From Lachnoclostridium sp. UBA5725 (GTDB lineage: Bacteria; Bacillota; Clostridia; Lachnospirales; Lachnospiraceae), in NCBI GenBank assembly GCA_002419585.1, contig DIGJ01000010.1, positions 1 through 64,000 of the forward strand: a stretch of 64,000 bases of DNA, given 5' to 3'. The number at the start of each line of letters is the position of its first letter. The stretch's first letter is position 1. The notes below the pieces were generated by a model. That model searched no databases. It was not told the DNA's origin and worked only from the letters and a program-made list of their open reading frames with translations. Below are positions 9,583-18,203 of this stretch, piece after piece. The translations under genes were made by a program, and so were the position numbers.

Positions 9583-10173
9583 GTGAAACAGATAAAAATA
9601 GGTTTTATTATTTTAATTGTTTTAACCGTACTTATTGGATGCAATACAAAAGAAGTTAATATGAATGCACCAACACCGGAATCAACGATAACTTCTATTT
9701 CTATACCTACGACACCATCGCCTGCGGCACCTTTACCAACATCCACAACTATGCCATCTACTAGTCCAAGCAATGAAGCAGAAGAAAAAATAGATCTCAC
9801 ACTTTTTTTATATGGACCAGATGATTATGAGAATCCGATTGAGAAAAAAGTTATTACAGTCAACAAAGAACTTTATGAAAATAATATGGCGAAAGCTTTA
9901 AATGAGGTATTTAAGGAGATTGAGATTCGAGTAAACAGCGTGGCATTAGATAATAAAACAAAATGTATAACCGTAGATATTTCAGAGGAAGTGGCTATGA
10001 AGTTTAACGTCGGTAGTTGTGCAGGCATACTATTGACGAATGAATTAATAGATACCCTTCTTAATTTGCCAGATATACAATCAGCTATCATCACGGTAGA
10101 TGGGCAAAAAGATTATTATGCGGATCATTTCAGTTTTGAAGGAGTATTTACAAAAGAAGAGAATAAAGAATAG
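9583..10173 (+). CDS. GerMN-domain lipoprotein
   Basis: 196 residues from a GTG start; AAAGGAG lies 5 bases upstream, whereas upstream TTG codons have no such site. The N-terminus is a lipoprotein signal with lipobox LTVLIGC. A Pro/Ser/Thr-rich linker (about 25-65) follows, then a GerMN domain (about 70-190; TVNKELYENNMAKALNEVF and FNVGSCAGILLTNELIDTL segments). GerMN proteins in spore formers act in envelope or spore assembly and germination; the exact role here is unknown. Single-gene unit with a strong promoter and a bidirectional terminator. Confidence 0.8.
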   Translation: MKQIKIGFIILIVLTVLIGCNTKEVNMNAPTPESTITSISIPTTPSPAAPLPTSTTMPSTSPSNEAEEKIDLTLFLYGPDDYENPIEKKVITVNKELYENNMAKALNEVFKEIEIRVNSVALDNKTKCITVDISEEVAMKFNVGSCAGILLTNELIDTLLNLPDIQSAIITVDGQKDYYADHFSFEGVFTKEENKE

Positions 10174-10185
10174 AAAACAGAGAAA

Positions 10186-10233
10186 AACTTCCCCATAATC
10201 AAAGTAAGTGTTGATTTTGGGGAAGTTCTTTAT
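10186..10233. terminator. Bidirectional Rho-independent terminator
   Basis: A 17-bp stem (AACTTCCCC... against ...GGGGAAGTT) with one mismatch. It has CTTTATT after it on the plus strand and TTTTTC after it on the minus strand, so it can serve both the GerMN gene and the converging DUF3892 gene. Confidence 0.8.
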
Positions 10234-10544
10234 TAATGTAATCTATCGTTCGCTGAAATAGAAGGTAGGTTGCTTAAATTGTTACCTTCGCTACCATCTG
10301 GTAGTGATTTCAGATATTCTGTGTCTTTACGATGAGCAATTCCAACGCCGTTGATACCACCGGATTTTGCTAATTGTATGCCATCTTCTTTGCTTACAAC
10401 TTGCCCGTTAGATAACTGATATCCAGTTACGTGACCACTATCTTTTACTAATGCTATGATATCCTTTGCATCACTAGAAGGTTTAGGAATATCATCAAGC
10501 GTATTTGTAGCTAAATTAATGCCCATATCATTGTTTAAATTCAT
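10233..10544 (-). CDS. DUF3892 family protein
   Basis: 103 residues. The central region (VTGYQLSNGQVVSKEDG, then GGINGVGIAHRKDTEYLKS and GNNLSNLPSIS) matches the DUF3892 pattern seen in small Firmicutes proteins. Function unknown. It starts at an ATG preceded by AAAGGAG on the minus strand and shares the bidirectional terminator with the GerMN gene. Confidence 0.8.
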   Translation of the reverse strand: MNLNNDMGINLATNTLDDIPKPSSDAKDIIALVKDSGHVTGYQLSNGQVVSKEDGIQLAKSGGINGVGIAHRKDTEYLKSLPDGSEGNNLSNLPSISANDRLH

Positions 10545-10635
10545 TGAAACTCTCCTTTCTTTTTAAATATTAAGAATATTATGTGTAGAAAATTAAGTTT
10601 ATAATCATGAATAAAATAATGATAAACGAGGAATC

Positions 10636-11121
10636 TTAACCTGAAAATTGATAAGCAATTCTAGGAGTGCCATCTTGTACATATATGGTACCGCATTCGA
10701 TAAAGCTGTTTTTTTCCAAAACATGCTGCATTATTTTATTGTCAGCATGCGTATCTGCACGCAAGTTATTGTGTTGATTTTTACACCAATCAAAGCATGC
10801 ATTGGCAATACCTTTCACTCGGCCACTACTTGCAATTCTATGGATTGTTGCATATTTATTATTATTTAACCAATTTCCATTTTCGATTTTTTCGTACGTC
10901 TCATCTTCTCCATAAATGAAAACAAACACTGCCTCCAGGGTATCATTTATTTCACAGACATAACATCGCTCTTTTTCAATATCCTGTATAAGTAAGTCTT
11001 TGTTTGGATAACCATTTACCCATTGTGCCCAATTACCATTGGCTCGCATGTATTGTTTTGCTAAGTCATATATGTCCATAATGTGGTCTATATCATAGTA
11101 CTGCGCTCTTCTAATTTGCAC
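10636..11121 (-). CDS. GNAT family N-acetyltransferase
   Basis: 161 residues starting at GTG, with GGGAGG 9 bases upstream on the minus strand. It opens with the GNAT pattern (IRRAQYYDIDHIMDIYDLAKQ), has the central beta strands (VFVFIYGEDETYEKIENGNW), an acetyl-CoA-type region (IHRIASSGRVKGIANACFDW) and a C-terminal NKIMQHVLEKNSFIECGTIY, typical of small-molecule acetyltransferases. The acceptor substrate is unknown. Monocistronic. Confidence 0.85.
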   Translation of the reverse strand: MQIRRAQYYDIDHIMDIYDLAKQYMRANGNWAQWVNGYPNKDLLIQDIEKERCYVCEINDTLEAVFVFIYGEDETYEKIENGNWLNNNKYATIHRIASSGRVKGIANACFDWCKNQHNNLRADTHADNKIMQHVLEKNSFIECGTIYVQDGTPRIAYQFSG

Positions 11122-11274
11122 GTTCTATAGCCTCCCGTTTTAAAATTTAATGATTTAGTATAACATATAAAAAGCATGGGTTCAAACGGATAAATATTAG
11201 TCTGCACCGAAAGGTAAAATTTATTAAATTGCAACGTATTTTAGATCTGTAATTGTGGATTTATTAGATCAAGA

Positions 11275-11288
11275 GTCGACAAGTAATA
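11275..11288. promoter_or_regulatory. Candidate GntR operator upstream of the first GntR gene
   Basis: GTCGAC-AA-GTAATA: a GTNNAC hexamer followed at the 8-bp step by a degenerate copy. The same 11 bases GTCGACAAGTA recur at 21595 before the second transporter gene. A further related element, GTATAC-TA-GATACA, lies at 11345-11358, 30 bp before the start codon, fitting autoregulation. Confidence 0.4.
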
Positions 11289-11388
11289 TATGCATTGTTA
11301 AGTTAAACATAATTTGTTTTGCTTTCTAAAATATGTAAAATGTAGTATACTAGATACAGTAATATAAATAAGTGAAATGAGGGAAAAA

Positions 11389-12084
11389 ATGAGTGGTATT
11401 GTAAATATAAATCAACCTATGTCAACAGAAGATGTATATAAGGATATTAGAAAGCGAATACTAAAACTTGAGTTGGAGCCTGGTCAAAAAGTAAGTGAAA
11501 ATCAAATTTGTCAGGAATATAATGTTTCAAGATCTGTGATAAGGACTGTTTTTACCAGATTAAGCCAGATTAAATTAATAGAAGTATATCCACAAAGAGG
11601 TACTTATGTTAGTATGATAGATTTGAATCATATAGGTGATTTACTTTTATTAAGGACGGCTGTCGAAAAAGAAGTTTTATATGAAATGTTTACCAAATTA
11701 AATAGATCAGACCGATTAATATTAATTGAAAAGTTAGAGTTAAATATGCATCAGCAGGAACAATATAAAAGTATTAGTAGCTATGATAAAAATTTCAGAA
11801 ATTTAGACTCCGAATTTCACAAAATCATGATTGATAGTGTAAAGCGTTTTGCTTTAGTAGAGTTGTTAGGTGATCATATGATTCATATTTCTAGATGGAG
11901 AAATTTTGATGTTGCATTTGATCATAGAATTCCAGAATTGATAAAGGAACACCAAATGATAGTAGATGCTATCAAAATGGATGACTTACAGGAAGCGCAA
12001 AGTTGTATGGCAAATCATCTAGAAACCATTTCAACGATTAATGATAGAGCAAAAGCCCAATTTCCTCAGTACTTTACTAATTAG
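11389..12084 (+). CDS. GntR family regulator, FCD (FadR) subfamily
   Basis: 231 residues. An N-terminal winged helix (KDIRKRILKLELEPGQKVSENQ to QRGTYVS) binds DNA. A C-terminal all-helical FCD domain has the usual acid/His metal-ligand spacing (DSEFHKIMI, KEHQMIVDAI, MANHLETI) and normally binds a small organic acid. The ATG at 11389 is preferred because GAGGG lies 5 bases before it; an in-frame ATG at 11377 lacks a site. Located just upstream of the dehydratase operon and close in sequence to the regulator at 20844. Likely senses an acid substrate or intermediate of this island. Confidence 0.9.
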   Translation: MSGIVNINQPMSTEDVYKDIRKRILKLELEPGQKVSENQICQEYNVSRSVIRTVFTRLSQIKLIEVYPQRGTYVSMIDLNHIGDLLLLRTAVEKEVLYEMFTKLNRSDRLILIEKLELNMHQQEQYKSISSYDKNFRNLDSEFHKIMIDSVKRFALVELLGDHMIHISRWRNFDVAFDHRIPELIKEHQMIVDAIKMDDLQEAQSCMANHLETISTINDRAKAQFPQYFTN

Positions 12085-12171
12085 AAATTAGTAATTATAA
12101 ACAAAGAAATGCAAAAAAGATAAAAAGCTATTTACTTTTTTGATAATAAATGATATTCTATTAAAAGAAAA

Positions 12172-12203
12172 TTACATGTTTGTAGTAAAATACAAACATG
12201 TAA
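12172..12203. repeat. 13-bp perfect inverted repeat
   Basis: TTACATGTTTGTA, a 6-nt loop and TACAAACATGTAA. It is followed by A-rich rather than T-rich DNA on the plus strand, so it is more likely a protein-binding palindrome or leader hairpin than a terminator. Confidence 0.5.
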
Positions 12204-12215
12204 AAAAAGCACCAT

Positions 12216-12232
12216 CTTGTATACTAGAGTAC
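12216..12232. promoter_or_regulatory. Candidate GntR operator, copy 1
   Basis: CTTGTATACTAGAGTAC, identical to the copy at 12282. GTATAC is a palindrome and GAGTAC follows at the 8-bp step. Confidence 0.55.
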
Positions 12233-12281
12233 TAACAACCAACTAAAAACATATGGCAAAAAGAATATTTTTTTTCTTAAA

Positions 12282-12298
12282 CTTGTATACTAGAGTAC
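12282..12298. promoter_or_regulatory. Candidate GntR operator, copy 2
   Basis: Exact second copy of CTTGTATACTAGAGTAC, 66 bp downstream of the first. That spacing is about six helical turns and would suit two regulator dimers on one face of the DNA. Confidence 0.55.
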
Positions 12299-12502
12299 AT
12301 GATTCATACGTATTTTATTTTTTGTTCAAGTTCGTTAAAAAAATACCAAAGTTGATTGAATACTGTGAATACAGCAGGTTTTTAAAGCTTTATAGCAAGA
12401 GGGGTTGCTTCTTTAGCTAAATATATAGGTATATATGAGTGGCGGTGTTACGTTTTTGTGTAACATTGTGCGCATATGATAAACAATTTAAGGAGGTTTT
12501 TT

Positions 12503-13738
12503 ATGAGTGAACAAGTTCAAAAACCAAAGTACACTCCGGATCCAAATTCAGCGAAGTATAAACTGAATGAGATAACAGTAAAACATTACCGGGAAGTACA
12601 GGAAGCAAAAGATAGGGGAGAGAAAATTGGCTGGTGTGCGAGCAATTTTCCACAGGAGATTTTTCAGACATTGGGAATTAAAGTATGCTATCCTGAAAAT
12701 CAGGCAGCAGCAATTGCAGCCAGAGGAGCAGGAGAAAAGATGTGTAATGTATCAGAAGCCGATGGCTATTCAAATGATATATGTGCATACGCAAGGATTA
12801 GTCTTGCTTACATGAAAGTGAAAGATGCTCCTGAACAAAATATGCCACAACCTGATTTTGTATTATGCTGTAATAACATTTGTAACTGTATGATTAAATG
12901 GTATGAAAATATTGCAAAAGAACTGAACATTCCTATGATTTTGATTGACATTCCGTTTAATCCGGACTATGAAGTATCAGATTCTCAGGTTGCATATGTA
13001 AAAGGACAGTTCCTAGCAGCAATTAAACAGTTGGAAGAAATAACAGGTAAGAAGTGGTCTGAAAAGAGATTTAAGGAAGTTATGGAAATTTCAAACAGAA
13101 CATCAAGAGCATGGTTAGAGGCAACTTCTTATACCAAATATACACCTTCACCATTGAATGGATTTGATTTATTAAATCACATGGCAGTAGCTGTTTGTGC
13201 AAGGGGGACTATAGAGGCAGCAGAAGCCTTTGAAACACTACTTGAAGAATACAAACAAGCAGTGATTGATGGAACTAGCACATTTAGAGCGGAAGAAAAG
13301 TATAGAATCATGTTTGAGGGAATTGCTTGTTGGCCACATCTTCGTGTCACAGCGACCGGCTTAAAGTCAAGAGGTATTAACATGGTTGCAACAATTTATG
13401 CAGATGCATTCGGATTTATTTATAATGACTTCGATGGTCTAATTCGTGCATATTGCAACGTACCAAATGCCATGAATTTGGAACATGCACGAGATAAGAG
13501 AGAGGCAATCATTAAAAAAACAAGTGCAGAAGGATTATTAGTACATACGAATCGTTCCTGTAAATTATGGAGTGGATTTATGTATGAAATGAGCCGTCAG
13601 ATAGGTGAACATTGTGATATTCCAGTTGCCTCATTTGATGGAGATCAGGCAGATCCACGTAACTTCTCTGAGGCTCAGTATGAAACACGTGTACAGGGGC
13701 TTTCCGAAATTATGGATGCTAATAAGGAGGGTAAATAA
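12503..13738 (+). CDS. 2-hydroxyacyl-CoA dehydratase subunit B (HadB/FldB-like)
   Basis: 411 residues from the ATG at 12503; AAGGAGG lies 6 bases upstream. It is one half of the oxygen-sensitive heterodimer that removes water from (R)-2-hydroxyacyl-CoA to give the 2-enoyl-CoA by a ketyl-radical mechanism. Segments typical of HadB/FldB are clear: GWCASNFPQEIF, VCYPENQAAAIAA, GYSNDICAYAR, LCCNNICNCMIKWYENIA, FDGDQADPRNF. Cysteines in the last two types of region are candidate [4Fe-4S] ligands. Subunit C follows after 2 bp; the activator ATPase lies in lobe two. The substrate is not fixed by sequence; C4-C6 or aryl-lactyl-CoA acids are the known ones. Confidence 0.93.
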   Translation: MSEQVQKPKYTPDPNSAKYKLNEITVKHYREVQEAKDRGEKIGWCASNFPQEIFQTLGIKVCYPENQAAAIAARGAGEKMCNVSEADGYSNDICAYARISLAYMKVKDAPEQNMPQPDFVLCCNNICNCMIKWYENIAKELNIPMILIDIPFNPDYEVSDSQVAYVKGQFLAAIKQLEEITGKKWSEKRFKEVMEISNRTSRAWLEATSYTKYTPSPLNGFDLLNHMAVAVCARGTIEAAEAFETLLEEYKQAVIDGTSTFRAEEKYRIMFEGIACWPHLRVTATGLKSRGINMVATIYADAFGFIYNDFDGLIRAYCNVPNAMNLEHARDKREAIIKKTSAEGLLVHTNRSCKLWSGFMYEMSRQIGEHCDIPVASFDGDQADPRNFSEAQYETRVQGLSEIMDANKEGK

Positions 13739-13740
13739 CA

Positions 13741-14859
13741 ATGTCAGTAAATGAACTATTTAACAAATTTCATGAGATTGCATCATCTCCGAAAGAACAA
13801 TTAGATACTTATCTTGCACAAGGGAAGGAAGTAGTAGCTTGTGTACCTATATATACACCAGAAGAAATTATTCATTCCATGGGAATGGTTCCATTTGGTG
13901 CATGGGGTGCAGATATGGAAGTAAAGGAAGCAAAACGCTATTTTCCTGCTTTTATATGTAGTATTATGCAATCAATATTAGAATTAGGTATGACTGGTGC
14001 TTATAATGGAGTTTCAGCAATTGTAATACCATCATTATGTGACTCATTAAAATGTTTGGGACAGAACTGGAAGTATGCAGTAAAAGATATTCCATTTATA
14101 CCTATGACATATCCACAGAATAGAAATAATGAAGTTGGAAAGGCATTTTGCAGAGCAAGTTATGAGAAAGTAATTCAAGATTTAGAGGCTACAACAAACA
14201 CTAAATTTAGTGAAGAGGCACTTTCAAATTCCATTGCAGTATACAATGAACATAATAAAGTGATGAGAGAATTTAGCGAAGTCTGTTCAAAATATTCCTT
14301 TATCTCAGCATCACAGAGATCGGATGTATTTAAGAGTGCATATTTTATGTTGAAAGAAGAGCATAGTTCTTTGCTTAAACAGTTATTGGAAGAGATAAAA
14401 TCAATGCCAAAAGAAGAAACAAAGAAAGTAAAAATTGTTACATCAGGTATCTTGGCAGATAGCAAGAGTCTCTTAGAAATATTCGATAATAATGATATGC
14501 AAATTGTAGCAGATGATATCGCGCATGAATCAAGACAGTATCGTATTGATATAACTGAAAAAGGAAGTAGCCTTGATGCTTTGGCTGAGAAATTTTCCAA
14601 CATGGAAAATTGTTCTGTTTTATATGATGCTGATAAGAAACGTGTAGAATTCATTTTGGATTTGGTAAAAAAACATGAAGCGCAGGGCGTCGTAGTACTA
14701 ATGACAAAGTTTTGTGATCCCGAAGAGTTTGATCTTGTACCTATTATGAGAGCATGTAAAGAGGAAGGTATACAGTTTGTACAAATAGAGGTAGATCGTC
14801 AGATGGTAAACTATGAACAAGCAAAGACAATGATTCAAACGTTCAAAGAGATGTTATAA
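13741..14859 (+). CDS. 2-hydroxyacyl-CoA dehydratase subunit C (HadC/FldC-like)
   Basis: 372 residues, matching the usual ~375 of HadC/FldC. It pairs with the preceding subunit. Recognisable segments are VACVPIYTPEEIIHSMGMVPFGAWG, PSLCDSLKCLGQNWK, IPMTYPQNR and VVLMTKFCDPEEFD, with Cys residues in SLCDSLKC and KFCDPEE as likely iron-sulfur ligands. The ribosome binding site AAGGAGGG is inside the end of subunit B, indicating translational coupling. The downstream transporter starts 30 bp later in the same operon. Confidence 0.93.
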   Translation: MSVNELFNKFHEIASSPKEQLDTYLAQGKEVVACVPIYTPEEIIHSMGMVPFGAWGADMEVKEAKRYFPAFICSIMQSILELGMTGAYNGVSAIVIPSLCDSLKCLGQNWKYAVKDIPFIPMTYPQNRNNEVGKAFCRASYEKVIQDLEATTNTKFSEEALSNSIAVYNEHNKVMREFSEVCSKYSFISASQRSDVFKSAYFMLKEEHSSLLKQLLEEIKSMPKEETKKVKIVTSGILADSKSLLEIFDNNDMQIVADDIAHESRQYRIDITEKGSSLDALAEKFSNMENCSVLYDADKKRVEFILDLVKKHEAQGVVVLMTKFCDPEEFDLVPIMRACKEEGIQFVQIEVDRQMVNYEQAKTMIQTFKEML

Positions 14860-14889
14860 GAGGAGATTTAACATTAGGAGGATAATGAG

Positions 14890-16026
14890 ATGATTGATAA
14901 AAATAAGATGCCGATTGCAATCGGCGTAGCTTTTGTCTGGTTTACAACACAATTCGGTGGTGGTTTTGCATCAGGTGCTCAGTTATTATCATACTTTGTA
15001 ACATTTGGCATATGGGCTTTGATTACACCTATTTTAGCACAGGGAATTGGTGCAGTTTTTCAATGGTATGCACTGCGTTATGCAAAAAGGCACAATACAT
15101 ATGATTACCGTAGTTTTACTGATAGTTTTTATGGAAAGTTTAGTTTTATATTTTCTAACTTGTATGAATTAGTATACATATTTACAATTTGCCTTGCACC
15201 ATCTGTAGCATTTGCAACTGGTGGCTCCACTCTTGAAGCACTTACAGGAATTCCATACATGTTATGTACCTTGATTATTGGTATCTTTATTTTTATCCTT
15301 GCAATTTATGGTACGGATTTAGTTCGTAAGGCGGCGGCAACAATATCAGTTATCATAATAGTAGGTCTGCTCGTAGTATATGTTCCAAATATATTTGCTC
15401 AGTGGGGAACAATCACTAGTAATATTGCAGATATGGCTGCACAACCAGCGCCAGCAGCTCCGGCATTTTGGAGATGTTTTATATATGCTTCATTCCAGCT
15501 TGCATCAATCGGTTTATTAACACAACATGCACAGCCGTTTCAGAATGAGTCTGAAGCCAAAACAAGTATGATTTACGGTTTTATAGTAAATGCAATAATT
15601 ATATTTATGTGTACAATCGGAATGATAGCTGTCGTTAATAATCCAAATTTGGCTACTGCAAAAGTACCAACACTATTATTGGTTCAAACAGGAGTAGGCG
15701 CATCCGTGTTAACACCAGTTATCTCTATCTTAATTATCTTAGGAGCAGTTTCAACAGCAGTTAACATGATTGCAGGTGTAGTTGCTCGCTATGTAAATAG
15801 CCTTGAGAAAAAAGATGAAAATGTAGAAGTATCAAACAAAAAGAGAAAAGTTCGTACTTTAGCAATTGCATTACTATTTGTAGTTTTAGCATTCTTTATT
15901 GCACAGTTTGGTCTGATTCCTTTAGTTAGCAAGGGCTATGGTTATTTAGGATACTTAACAATTTTTGTAGTTATAATTCCTTTTATCATACATATGGTAC
16001 TCTGCAAAATGGGAAAAGTAGATTAA
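14890..16026 (+). CDS. YkvI-family membrane transporter, copy 1
   Basis: 378 residues, about 10 hydrophobic segments. The opening KMPIAIGVAFVWFTTQFGGGFASGAQ, with its Gly-rich unwound-helix pattern, is typical of the YkvI branch of the APC/LeuT-like superfamily of secondary carriers. Known members are poorly characterised. Placed directly after the dehydratase subunits, it most likely imports the hydroxy acid or related substrate. A close paralogue lies at 21772. Two hydrophilic loops differ: AAQPAPAAPAFW here, and STAGAPVWPAIW in copy 2. Confidence 0.8.
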   Translation: MIDKNKMPIAIGVAFVWFTTQFGGGFASGAQLLSYFVTFGIWALITPILAQGIGAVFQWYALRYAKRHNTYDYRSFTDSFYGKFSFIFSNLYELVYIFTICLAPSVAFATGGSTLEALTGIPYMLCTLIIGIFIFILAIYGTDLVRKAAATISVIIIVGLLVVYVPNIFAQWGTITSNIADMAAQPAPAAPAFWRCFIYASFQLASIGLLTQHAQPFQNESEAKTSMIYGFIVNAIIIFMCTIGMIAVVNNPNLATAKVPTLLLVQTGVGASVLTPVISILIILGAVSTAVNMIAGVVARYVNSLEKKDENVEVSNKKRKVRTLAIALLFVVLAFFIAQFGLIPLVSKGYGYLGYLTIFVVIIPFIIHMVLCKMGKVD

Positions 16027-16040
16027 TTTTTAAGAAAAAT

Positions 16041-16079
16041 AATATCGCGAAAGTTAGTAAGTTTAACTTTCGCGATATT
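16041..16079 (+). repeat. 15-bp perfect inverted repeat (intercistronic hairpin)
   Basis: AATATCGCGAAAGTT and AACTTTCGCGATATT with a 9-nt loop, 14 bp after the transporter stop. There is no T-run after it on the plus strand, though T-rich sequence follows on the minus strand. It may be an mRNA 3'-end stabiliser or weak terminator. A functional counterpart lies at 23715. Confidence 0.6.
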
Positions 16080-16094
16080 AAAGTAATTAAACAT

Positions 16095-16108
16095 GTATAC
16101 AAGTATAC
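16095..16108. promoter_or_regulatory. Candidate GntR operator before acyl-CoA dehydrogenase 1
   Basis: GTATAC-AA-GTATAC: two perfect hexamers at the 8-bp step. Being 130 bp before the dehydrogenase, it suggests the acd-etf-CoA-transferase part has its own regulated promoter. Confidence 0.5.
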
Positions 16109-16237
16109 TTATTGATAAGAATGCGCTTTAATACCGGATTTCGGCAGGAATCAGTATTTATTAACTTCAGATGTTAAATTTTGAAATGAATTTTGTAGTT
16201 AGATTGAAAAATGGATAGAAGATAAGGAGGACTAGTC

Positions 16238-17377
16238 ATGTATTTCACGGAACAACATGAACTAATAAGAAAGCTAGCAAGGGAGTTTGCTGAAAAAGAA
16301 CTTACAAGTGAAATCCTGGATAAAGTAGAGGAAACGGAAATGTTTCCAGAAGAAATATTGAATAAGATGGCAAAGGCTGGATTTTTTGGAATAAAAGTTC
16401 CCAAAGAGCTTGGTGGACAGGGAGCGGATGCACGTTCTTACGTGATTGTCATGGAGGAGATTGCGAGAGTAAGCGGTGTAGCAAGTATCTATGTTTCATC
16501 ACCAAACTCATTATCAGGAGGTCCATTACTGTTATCAGGAAATGAAGAACAAAAGGAAAAATATCTACGTCCAGTCGTAACTGGAAAGAAAAAACTTGCA
16601 TTTGCACTTACTGAGCCGGGCGCAGGTTCCGATGCTGGAAGTATGGCTACAACAGCTGTTAAAGATGGTGATTATTATGTATTAAATGGTCGTAAATGTT
16701 TTATAACCATGGCACCACTTGCTGATTATGCTGTTATCTATGCAAAAACAGATATGACAAAGGGAACAAGAGGAATCAGTGCTTTCATAGTAGATATGAG
16801 ACTTCCTGGCGTTTCATGTGGCAAGTCTGAAAACAAAATGGGAGTGGTAGGATGTGCTACAAGTGATATCATACTGGAGAATGTCCGTGTACATAAGAAT
16901 GACCTTTTAGGAGAAGAAGGAAAAGGGTTTATCAATGCGATGAAGACACTTGACACAGGACGTCTCGGAGTTTCAGCACAGTCAATTGGTGTTGCACAAG
17001 GTTGTTTGGATGAAGCTATCAAATATGCAAAAGAGAGAAAGCAATTTGGTAAAAGAATTGGTGATTTTCAGGCAATCAGTTTTATGATTGCAGATATGGC
17101 AACAAAATTGGAAGCTGCAAAGCAGCTTGTATATAAGGCGGCATATATGATGGATATGCATCAGGATGCAAGTATGAACGCTTCTATGGCAAAATATTAT
17201 GCATCAGAAATCTGTAATGAAATTGCCGCTAAGGCACTTCAAATTCATGGTGGTTATGGTTTTATAAAAGATTATAAAATCGAAAGAATGTATAGGGATT
17301 GTCGTGTATTTACTATCTATGAAGGAACATCACAAGTTCAGCAGATGGTTATCTCAGGCAGATTATTGAAAAAATAG
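16238..17377 (+). CDS. Acyl-CoA dehydrogenase / enoyl-CoA reductase 1 (AcdB-like)
   Basis: 379 residues, the normal length of short-chain acyl-CoA dehydrogenases. FAD-binding segments are LTEPGAGSDAG and RKCFITMA; the catalytic base is Glu362 in IYEGTSQVQQ. In the had, fld and car clusters this enzyme works in reverse, reducing the enoyl-CoA with electrons from EtfAB. AAGGAGG precedes the ATG. EtfB and EtfA follow within 20 bp, as in those clusters. The second copy at 25383 is very similar (about 85 of the first 100 residues identical by eye). Confidence 0.93.
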   Translation: MYFTEQHELIRKLAREFAEKELTSEILDKVEETEMFPEEILNKMAKAGFFGIKVPKELGGQGADARSYVIVMEEIARVSGVASIYVSSPNSLSGGPLLLSGNEEQKEKYLRPVVTGKKKLAFALTEPGAGSDAGSMATTAVKDGDYYVLNGRKCFITMAPLADYAVIYAKTDMTKGTRGISAFIVDMRLPGVSCGKSENKMGVVGCATSDIILENVRVHKNDLLGEEGKGFINAMKTLDTGRLGVSAQSIGVAQGCLDEAIKYAKERKQFGKRIGDFQAISFMIADMATKLEAAKQLVYKAAYMMDMHQDASMNASMAKYYASEICNEIAAKALQIHGGYGFIKDYKIERMYRDCRVFTIYEGTSQVQQMVISGRLLKK

Positions 17378-17396
17378 GAAAGAGGAGAAAATCATA

Positions 17397-18182
17397 ATGA
17401 AGATTTTAGTTTGTGTTAAGCAGGTACCAGATACTAATGAAGTTAAAATTGATCCGGTAAAGGGAACTTTAATACGAGATGGCGTTCCAAGTATATTAAA
17501 TCCAGATGATGCTAATGCACTAGAGGCAGCATTGTCCTATAAAGATGATAATCCAGATACCGTAGTAGCAGTAATAACAATGGGACCACCACAGTCAAAC
17601 TATATGTTAAGAGAATGCATGGCCATGGGGGCAGACGAGGCATATCTGTTAAGTGACAGGGTATTTGGAGGTGCAGATACCTGTGCTACTTCGACAACGA
17701 TAGCTGCGGGTATCAAAAAAGTAGAAGGTGTTGACGTTATTTTTGCTGGACGTCAGGCAATTGATGGAGATACTGCTCAGGTTGGACCACAGGTAGCACA
17801 AAGACTTGGAATGCCAGTGGTTACTTATGTTCAGGACATTAAACTACTAGAAAGTAAAGCTATCGTACAAAGGCAGATGGAAGATGGATATGAAGAAATC
17901 GAAGTAAAGACACCTTGTCTACTAACTGCAGTAAAAGAACTTAATGAACCGAGGTATATGAGTATTGGAGGAATCATGGAGGCATATGATAAGAAGATTA
18001 TTGTATGGAATCATGAGGATGTAGAGCTTTCTCCAAAGGATTGCGGATTAAATGCTTCACCTACGCAGGTATTTCGTTCGTTTACACCACCAGCAAAGGG
18101 AAAAGGTGAGATGTTTAGTGGATCAGTACAGGAAATGAGTACAACTCTTATTCAACGTTTAAAAGAAAAACATTATCTGTAA
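17397..18182 (+). CDS. etfB: Electron transfer flavoprotein subunit beta 1
   Basis: 261 residues. It begins MKILVCVKQVPDT and carries the EtfB signature RQAIDGDTAQVGPQVAQRLG and the VKTPCLLTAVKELNEPRYMS segment. The small Etf subunit passes electrons between NADH, ferredoxin and the acyl-CoA dehydrogenase. It lies between its dehydrogenase and EtfA with short spacers. Copy 2 at 26537 shares long identical stretches, for example positions 11-40. Confidence 0.95.
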   Translation: MKILVCVKQVPDTNEVKIDPVKGTLIRDGVPSILNPDDANALEAALSYKDDNPDTVVAVITMGPPQSNYMLRECMAMGADEAYLLSDRVFGGADTCATSTTIAAGIKKVEGVDVIFAGRQAIDGDTAQVGPQVAQRLGMPVVTYVQDIKLLESKAIVQRQMEDGYEEIEVKTPCLLTAVKELNEPRYMSIGGIMEAYDKKIIVWNHEDVELSPKDCGLNASPTQVFRSFTPPAKGKGEMFSGSVQEMSTTLIQRLKEKHYL

Positions 18183-18203
18183 AAGAAAGGACGGTATATA
18201 GAA

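Larger units (their letters stand above)
12085..12502. other. 418-bp regulatory intergenic region before the dehydratase operon
   Basis: No gene is seen. It holds a 13-bp inverted repeat (12172-12203), two identical 17-bp copies of CTTGTATACTAGAGTAC (12216 and 12282), a small TGTTAC/GTAACA hairpin (12446-12465) and the AAGGAGG ribosome binding site at 12490. No convincing -35/-10 pair was found, so the promoter is probably regulator-dependent. Confidence 0.6.

Noticed and set aside
12172..12203. Inverted repeat as terminator of the first GntR gene
   Set aside because: Poly-A rather than poly-T follows on the plus strand, and the loop/stem is AT-rich; more likely a binding site.
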